A stretch of DNA of 64,000 bases from the NCBI GenBank assembly GCA_905250075.1, contig CAJNOP010000003.1, forward strand, positions 5,162,177 to 5,226,176. The letters run 5' to 3'. Position numbers and translations under genes: made by a program. Of the stretch, positions 58,501-64,000 are shown piece after piece. Position 1 is the stretch's first letter; every line of letters begins with the position of its first letter. A model generated the notes under the pieces. The model worked only from the letters and a program-made list of their open reading frames with translations, had not been told where the DNA came from and ran no database searches. The DNA is from Rotaria sp. Silwood1 (taxonomy: Eukaryota; Rotifera; Eurotatoria; Philodinida; Philodinidae).

Positions 58501-60714
58501 TTAATTAAAGGTCAAGCATCAGCGAGTGCAAATAGTGTTCATGAATCTGGTCATACATTTGCTGTTATACATTCAGCTAGTCAATATGGACCTGTTGATC
58601 AATTATCGGAAAATCTATTTGGTTTAACACAAGTTAATCGTATGCAAGAAATAGCACGATTAGAAAATTTTGATGATATAACAAAGAAATTAGCTCAAAT
58701 AGCAGATTATGTTTTAACTAAAAAATCTTTACGGTAAATCTATTTTCTTTATTTATAATAAATATTTCTTTCTTATTTTTAAGTTGTGCATTTAATGGTG
58801 AATCACATGGATTAACAAATGGAATGAAACGACTTGAAACATTTCTTGATCGACTTCCAGGATTATCAACAAATAAATTACAATTAATACGTCATGAAAA
58901 TGCACAATTTTATCTGAAAAATGATTTTCAAATAGGACGAAATAAATTACCATCAAAAACTCATTTTGAAATGCCATTTGATGTATTCTATTCAGGTCAA
59001 TGTTATCAAAGTGTACCTTATAGTCATGAAGATTATCCTAGGTAAATTTCTCTTTTTCTTATTTATTAAAATTAAAATATTATTTCTTTTTTATATAGGT
59101 TATTAATACTATCGAAATTAATGTTTAATAAATTTTTATTACGTGAAATTCGTGAAATAGGTGGTGCATATGGAGGTGGAGCATATCTTCGAGGAAATTT
59201 ATTTTCATTCTTTTCATATCGGTAAGAAAGTACAGCATAGCCCAAAAGTCACTGAATCAAGAAAAAATTGAATATAACCATCATATTTCGATTAAATGGA
59301 ATGATTTTTTCATCACTGGTAAAGATGTGTTCACAGTAGAGCCCGTCGGGTCCTAAATTTTCGAACCTGGACTCGGTTGATAAAAAACATTTCAGATCTG
59401 AACTTAATAGAGTCCGAAGCTAATCCGATGAACTCTAGTTCATAGTTTATATTCATATGAATAGCGTTAACAAAAATTATTTTTACGTGTCACTGTTGCT
59501 TTCAACGAACAACAGTGACCTTGAATGAGTTGTGAAAAAAAAGGTATGTCTTCGTGACCAAAATAAACATCATAATAATTAATTGATTGGTCTCATTTTT
59601 ATACTACCGATAAATGTTTTATTTTCCAGTGTACCCTGAAATTTCAATCATAAAAATTGAGAGAACTGCAAATGCGTCACATGTACTCTTATGTTATTGG
59701 AGCCAAAATTCACTATAATACTTATCTTGTTTTCCATTTCTTGCTATATCTACATTCTTGGATCATGTTTGACTAGTCGTTAAGATAGTTTGAACGTGAG
59801 AATATCTCTAACTTTTGAAAATTTAAATTAAATCGGAAATAAAAATGAAATAATTATCATTAGAAAATTTTTTCCAAGCCATTTAAGAGCACGTAGAACA
59901 TATTGTAAGCTTCTGCAACAAGTTCTCATCGTTTAGGGCTGAAACTTTCAAAATTCAATCTGTAATAAGACATAAATCTTTAGTGTAAATATAAAACCAA
60001 ACAACAATTATATGAAAAATTGATCGAAAAAAATAGTTGCCTCATTAATTTAGTCTCTAGGACATATCGTATTTTTGTTTTGCGAATCTCTGAATTGATG
60101 ACACCTCAAAATAGTTTTCGTCAACATTTTTCTTACGACTATGAACACACTTTTATGAGTAATGGAAAAAGTCAAGGCATTTAATCAAAACATGGTGGTG
60201 ATATTCAATTTTTCCTCGGCAAAGTGGCTTTTAGATCGCCCTTATTAAGAAAAAAAGAAAATCATATGTGAATGATTTTTCTTTGTTTAGAGATCCACAT
60301 TCTGTTGAAACACTTGAACGATTTAATCAATGTATTGATTATTTTGTTAATGGAAATTTTACTGATAAAGATGTTGATGAAGCTAAATTAGCAACATTTC
60401 AAAAAGTAAAATGTTTTGTTTTTTTTACAATAACAAACAATAATTTTAATATTTTTTTGTAGCTTGATAAACCAAAATCACCTGGTAGTCAAGGTATGAC
60501 ACGATTTTTACATGGAATTGATGATGAAATGCGACAAAAAAATCGTGATGGAATATTTGCTTGCATGAGACAAAATTTAATTGATGTAACACAAAAATAT
60601 TTACTTAAAAAGCCTTATGCAGCTACAATACTTGGTCCAGATAATCCAAAATTTGCTGTTGATGGACAATTTCGTCAAGTGAAAAATTCTCAAATGCCAC
60701 CAATTGAAGAATAA
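52574..60714 (+). CDS. PITRM1: PITRM1/PreP mitochondrial presequence protease
   Basis: Mitochondrial matrix M16C zinc peptidase that degrades cleaved presequences and other peptides. Twenty-two exons join in frame to 1024 aa (human 1037): 52574-52599, 52649-52769, 52826-52932, 52990-53141, 54337-54451, 54512-54608, 54673-54833, 54893-55114, 55177-55305, 56120-56233, 56300-56396, 56456-56590, 56651-56783, 56841-56957, 57005-57134, 58132-58252, 58305-58387, 58467-58733, 58784-59041, 59099-59221, 60291-60405, 60463-60714. The N-terminus [20 protein letters not shown] is presequence-like. The inverted zinc motif is HILEH at 100-104, followed by [15 protein letters not shown] and FMNAFTASDWTMY. 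The distal glutamate region is [11 protein letters not shown]. The second half has [16 protein letters not shown] and ends at [10 protein letters not shown]. Introns of 0.8-1.2 kb occur after exons 4, 9, 15 and 20; that after exon 15 holds an antisense gene. Confidence 0.96.
55838..55860 (+). repeat. (TTA)n tract in PITRM1 intron 9
   Basis: Seven or more TTA/ATT units in the 0.8 kb intron between exons 9 and 10. Simple repeat only. Confidence 0.8.
57204..57926 (-). CDS. Antisense polyQ protein nested in PITRM1 intron 15
   Basis: A single open frame of 240 aa on the strand opposite PITRM1, entirely within the intron 57135-58131. It starts [20 protein letters not shown] and is rich in Gln, Pro, Ser and Asn, with four polyQ runs of 4-8 residues coded by a CAA/CAG mix and an [13 protein letters not shown] segment; the C-terminal 40 residues ([20 protein letters not shown]) are of more ordered composition. 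Mixed glutamine codons and a frame maintained through the non-repeat parts favour real coding over a simple repeat. No known domain. Composition suggests a disordered transcriptional or RNA-binding cofactor; that is inference. The downstream AT-rich 3' flank runs into the PITRM1 exon. Confidence 0.6.
   Translation of the reverse strand: MFDTQFRLSPELLGNGTTSDDSSSNGPWPQMSLDRLLEHHDLTPAQPISINDSTNNEFWSSSAQFKEFFNNYHRHMQQQNQPIDISSLLSSSPSPPPPLHQQHQSQQQHYQLPLVDNHIFEPQPDQQQLFFGQYSSDNNPISFRRDSMHYQQQPQPYTNRSRQPANIHRQQQQQQQQYNRTAPPVLQIPNDDHYQQQQQQQAIGPPRFKQNQHPAYVACLNHGINYNGISGPPILLPPSF
58036..58061 (+). repeat. (GAAA)n tract upstream of the nested gene
   Basis: About six GAAA units between the nested antisense start codon and PITRM1 exon 16. 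Confidence 0.8.
59222..60290 (+). other. 1.07 kb intron 20 of PITRM1
   Basis: Donor CG/GTAAGA and acceptor GTTTAG/A keep the frame between FSFFSYR and DPHSVET. No gene or repeat within this window's families is recognised inside. Confidence 0.5.
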
Positions 60715-60828
60715 AATTGCACTTCTTCTTTTTTTTTGTTCTTCTTGTTGTTTTCTTTAAGTTTGTTTAGATAAATAAACATATATCCAACTTTAGTAAA
60801 TAAAAACATTTATATGTGCACTTTCTAG

Positions 60829-61456
60829 ATGGCATCTGATATTGAAATAGAGTTAAATGAAACTCAGCTGAGGTAGATTGTCTATGATAGTTTCCAATTG
60901 GTTTTTATTGTTGTAAAATTCATAGAGTTAGTTCTGTTCTTAATAAAGACAATAAGAATTATGGAAAGAAAAATTTAATTGATGGTAATGAGGAAACATG
61001 TTGGAATTCAGAAGCAGTAAGATTTTTTGTATTTGCATATAATATAACTGTTATAAATAATGTTTAGGGTTCTCCACAATGGATACAGATTACTCCTATG
61101 AAATGTATTACATTGAATAGTATTGCTATTAAGTTTCAAGGAGGTTTTGCAGCAAAACGATTTGTTATTGAAGATCGACAACAAGATGGAACATTTACAT
61201 CAATTGCTGAATTTTATCCTGATAATCATGGCAAATTACAAATATCCTTTTTTTATTTGTTCTATCTGATATTCTTATATGTTAGATATCTATTTGTTTC
61301 TTCTAAGTTTAGATTCCTTAACATTAGGTAAACGTCTTTCGTCTACCAACAGCACATGTCATCGATCAAGTTCCATTTCGTTTAACATTTTATGATAGTT
61401 ATGACACATTTGGAAGAATTATTATTTATGTTTTAAAAATTTATGAGAATAAATAA
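60829..61456 (+). CDS. NR2C2AP: NR2C2AP (TRA16) homologue with a U12-type intron
   Basis: Small discoidin-like (galactose-binding jelly-roll) protein; the human protein binds the orphan receptor TR4/NR2C2. Four exons (60829-60872, 60926-61016, 61068-61241, 61334-61456) give 143 aa (human 139). Matching blocks are RVSSVLNKDNKNYGKKNLID, EETCWNSEAGSPQW, IAIKFQGGFAAKRF, EFYPDNHGKLQ, VFRLPTAHV and FYDSYDTFGRIIIYVLKIYE. Introns 1 and 2 are GT-AG. Intron 3 has no GT donor: LQ is followed directly by ATATCCTTTT, and the best protein alignment resumes after an AC, the arrangement of an AT-AC minor-spliceosome intron. The start lies 114 bp past the PITRM1 stop on the same strand. Confidence 0.9.
61242..61333 (+). 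other. Probable AT-AC U12-type intron
   Basis: 92 bp intron in NR2C2AP. It begins ATATCCTTTT, the exact U12 5' splice-site consensus. TTCCTTAAC at 61314-61322 is the exact U12 branch-site consensus. It ends ...GGTAAAC at 61333, 11-13 nt after the branch adenosines. Both flanks are phase 0 and the join gives LQVFRLP, aligned without a gap to human LQTFPIP. An AT-AG alternative ending at 61327 would add two residues (VN). Confidence 0.85.
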
Positions 61457-61664
61457 AATAGTTAAAAAGCTGAAGGTTAATTAAAAGTCTTCATGACAGT
61501 TGAATTTGAGTAAACAATATATGCTTGTTATGAATAAAATGTTGATATCATAATATTGCTAGATAGAATCGTAAATCAGCCACCCCCTTCGATTTTATAC
61601 TCGATCGGTTGCGAAGATAGAGCATGAAATTCTACACATGTTTGTGTACTATTTCTTTTGGATA
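61457..61664. other. 3' flank of NR2C2AP
   Basis: Short AT-rich spacer between the stop codon and the foldback element. Nothing else recognised. Confidence 0.35.
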
Positions 61665-62735
61665 AGAACTATGGTAACGATAGTTTCTCCTTTTATAAAC
61701 TCAATATGAAAACTAATACTCTAGATCGACGTAATTTTTTAATTTTCTACAAAAGAACATATTGATCATATTTATTGGTTATTTTATACTGGATCAGACA
61801 AGTGCAATAGATACGATTCTTATATCCTATAGAGGAAATTTGGTATTTTTCTAGGGTGTTATCATATTTGAAAATGAAAAATTGCAACTAAAAATCTTAT
61901 GGATTAAAAACTGTGCCAGTTTACACTCTATCAGTCTATATCGCTTTCAAAAAGATCTATTTCGTCAAAAAGCTTCTTCTCATCAGAACACTGTACGAAA
62001 GTGACCATTTTAGAAACACAATAACAGTCGATGTTGACCGTTTTCCTATTGAAATCTTCATCGAATTTGAATTTGAAAGCTAAATCAATACCATATTTAG
62101 AATAAGCATTTAAAAAATGCGTTATATCATGCGCATCTCGTCAAGAACAATTTTTTATGATAGATGTACCTTGGACAAGCTCGAACGAAACTTGAAAAAA
62201 AGTATTTTCCGAGAGGCTACATCGCTTTTTCCATAAGAAATTATTTTTACTGAAATTTATCAGATATCACGTATTTCTTTTTGGACTGATTCCGACTATG
62301 GCATTCATGCAGTTCTGAAGTTGAAGTTTGATGAGGACTTAAATAGGAAAACGGGCGACATTGACTGTTCTAGTATTTCCAAAATAGTCATTTTCGTATC
62401 GTGTTCCGATGAGAATGAGCCTTTGCACAGCATAGATCTTTTTGAAAGCGATATTGACTGATAGAATGTGAGTCGGCGCAGTTTTTAATCATTAAAATTT
62501 TTAGTTGCAATTTGCTTTTTAAAGATAACAATATGCTAGAAAACATCAAATTTCGTCTATATAATATAACAATTGTATCTATTGCATCTGTCTGACCTTG
62601 GATAAAACAATCGATGAACATGATCAATATGCCATTTTTTTAGGGAATGAAAACTACTCCGATCTAGACTATTAGTTTTCATATTCAGTTTTACAAAAGA
62701 AAAAATTATTGCTATCATAGTTATCATTCAAAAAA
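61665..62735. repeat. 1.07 kb foldback element
   Basis: The left arm (about 61665-62060) and right arm (about 62340-62735) are reverse complements over roughly 395 bp at about 80% identity, for example GAAAACTAATACTCTAGATCG against its complement near 62665, and TATCGCTTTCAAAAAGATCT against its complement near 62436. The loop is about 280 bp. Reading frames in the arms are broken, with no transposase signature. The arms are more diverged than those of the 362-2036 foldback, so it is probably older, and the two share no sequence that I can see. Confidence 0.75.
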
Positions 62736-64000
62736 GATAGACCCCGTAAGACTATCTAATCTTCGAAGGTCTATTTTTATCTTGACCAAAACAAAAAATA
62801 AATATACAAAAAATTTACAGAATATCATGCTCTATACTTTTAACTTATGACAGATTTACGACTTTATCCGACAGTATCCTTTCTTGAAGAGCTTGGTTTT
62901 TAAGTATTTCACGTTTTGTATACTTATTATTTTTGAAAAGATCAGACATTACAAAACCTATGGTGGTGCATAAGTTTGATTCAATGGTTTCGAGTTATAT
63001 TTGCTAAATGATGATTTATACAAGTGAAAGCTCAATACGTAGTTTCTTCAATGCAATTAAACTTATCATTTTCTAATGGGAAGTTCAAGTTAAATATTAT
63101 CTGCGCATGAGCTAATTGAATAGTGAACTTTTTTTTTTATCACAATGATATTCTGAAAACTTCTCATTGTCGGAATGAGAAGTGATACGTTGATAGGAAA
63201 GCACATTATGTCGCCAAGCATAAATTATCTTATAAGATTTGTAAATGCTCTTGTGGACAACCTGTTTATTTATGATCCAACAATGTGATAGAATTATTAT
63301 AGACAAAACGGCAGTTATATACACAGCTAATGTTAAATAAGAATAAACTATGGAAAAAGCAAGATGATGAGAGTTATTCACCTTTGGAATCTAACTAGTG
63401 TTAATTATGAAAGAAAACAACATGATGAAATATTATAAAATAATATTTACTAATCAACTATTCGTAGATGTGCGCAAAAAAATTGTCTAATAGCATATTC
63501 AGAATAACAATAAAATTTTATATTCTCACGCAGCATTCATTTCTAACATGAATCCATATAAATGGAGATTGACCTTCATAGTACATGATTGCATGTCTAC
63601 ATCTGCTCTATACATTTGTAACAATATTTTTCATGTTTTATTAGTTAAGTTACCTAGATTGTACTTTTTGAAGAAAGACTTACAAATCGAATTTGATTAA
63701 AACAAGCAAACAAATCAAAATCCTGCATCAATATTTATATATGTGTTCTCGATCTGAGTCAATCACTTGTTATAAAAGATCCTAATTTTTGCTGACCTTG
63801 TAAAGTATCTAACAATCGATCAGTATTGATTATTTAGTGTAATTTGTAAGATTCAAAACTTCCAGTTGGTTAGATTTGTTCAGTTAATCAAAGAATTGTA
63901 ATTTCATTCAGAAAAATGACAACTATTCATCAAAGTACTGAGTCGCTCTGTGGCCCATATTACCTTTCATATAATTCAATCACAGGTTTTGTTGTTTTTG
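62736..64000. other. Non-coding right edge
   Basis: No coding block, splice-consistent exon or repeat recognised to the end of the window. Short frames such as 63112-63381 (minus) have no motif. Confidence 0.4.

Overview
The window is nuclear DNA of an AT-rich metazoan. Many genes are split by short GT-AG introns (about 36-100 bp) with a minority of longer introns (0.6-1.3 kb) that carry repeats. The gene content is animal: ORAI calcium channel, CHIP/STUB1, CYLD-type deubiquitinase domains, KCTD1/15, DHRS12, nardilysin, PITRM1, PGAP4, NR2C2AP and a POMGNT1-like glycosyltransferase. Gene density, intron size, codon bias, many foldback repeats and a Rieske oxygenase of the choline-monooxygenase type fit a bdelloid rotifer (Rotaria/Adineta-like). 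That assignment is inference; no marker here settles it.

Layout. 0.36-2.04 kb: a 1.7 kb foldback repeat with a 264 bp insertion in one arm. 3.5-6.3 kb (minus): STUB1, then ORAI. 7.4-8.2 kb: a small nested inverted repeat. 8.3-16.9 kb (minus): a nardilysin-like M16 gene whose two ends splice well but whose middle third is absent, its place taken by a 4.5 kb island of foldback elements and minisatellites. 17.5-18.9 kb: decayed PDZ-like remnants. 19.4-20.9 kb (minus): PGAP4/TMEM246-like GalNAc transferase. 21.45-22.7 kb (plus): DHRS12. 25.4-26.7 kb (minus): KCTD1/15. 27.7-33.7 kb (minus): three consecutive genes made from the C-terminal half of a CYLD-type USP domain, one with a CAP-Gly domain. 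34.0-40.1 kb (minus): a 19-exon amino-acid-transporter-like gene with an intronless seven-helix receptor-like gene in its fourth intron. 40.6-41.9 kb (plus): mitochondrial Rieske oxygenase, divergent from the transporter. 43.6-50.5 kb (plus): a 20-exon type II membrane glycosyltransferase with two FAM3/ILEI stem domains and a GT13-like domain. 52.0-61.5 kb (plus): a tight run of a PADR1 zinc-domain mini-gene, PITRM1 (22 exons, with an antisense polyQ gene in one intron) and NR2C2AP. 61.7-62.7 kb: another foldback repeat.

Most notable: (1) NR2C2AP carries what looks like a textbook AT-AC U12-type intron, so the minor spliceosome should be active; (2) the three-gene array of CYLD-derived proteins that have all lost the catalytic cysteine half; (3) the dual-ILEI POMGNT1-like enzyme with an altered catalytic-base region; (4) foldback elements built from about 115 bp units, sitting where the nardilysin exons are missing. 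No operon logic or defence system is visible. Exon joins were worked out by hand from splice signals and reading frame; where a total protein length is given, the whole chain of exons closes in frame.
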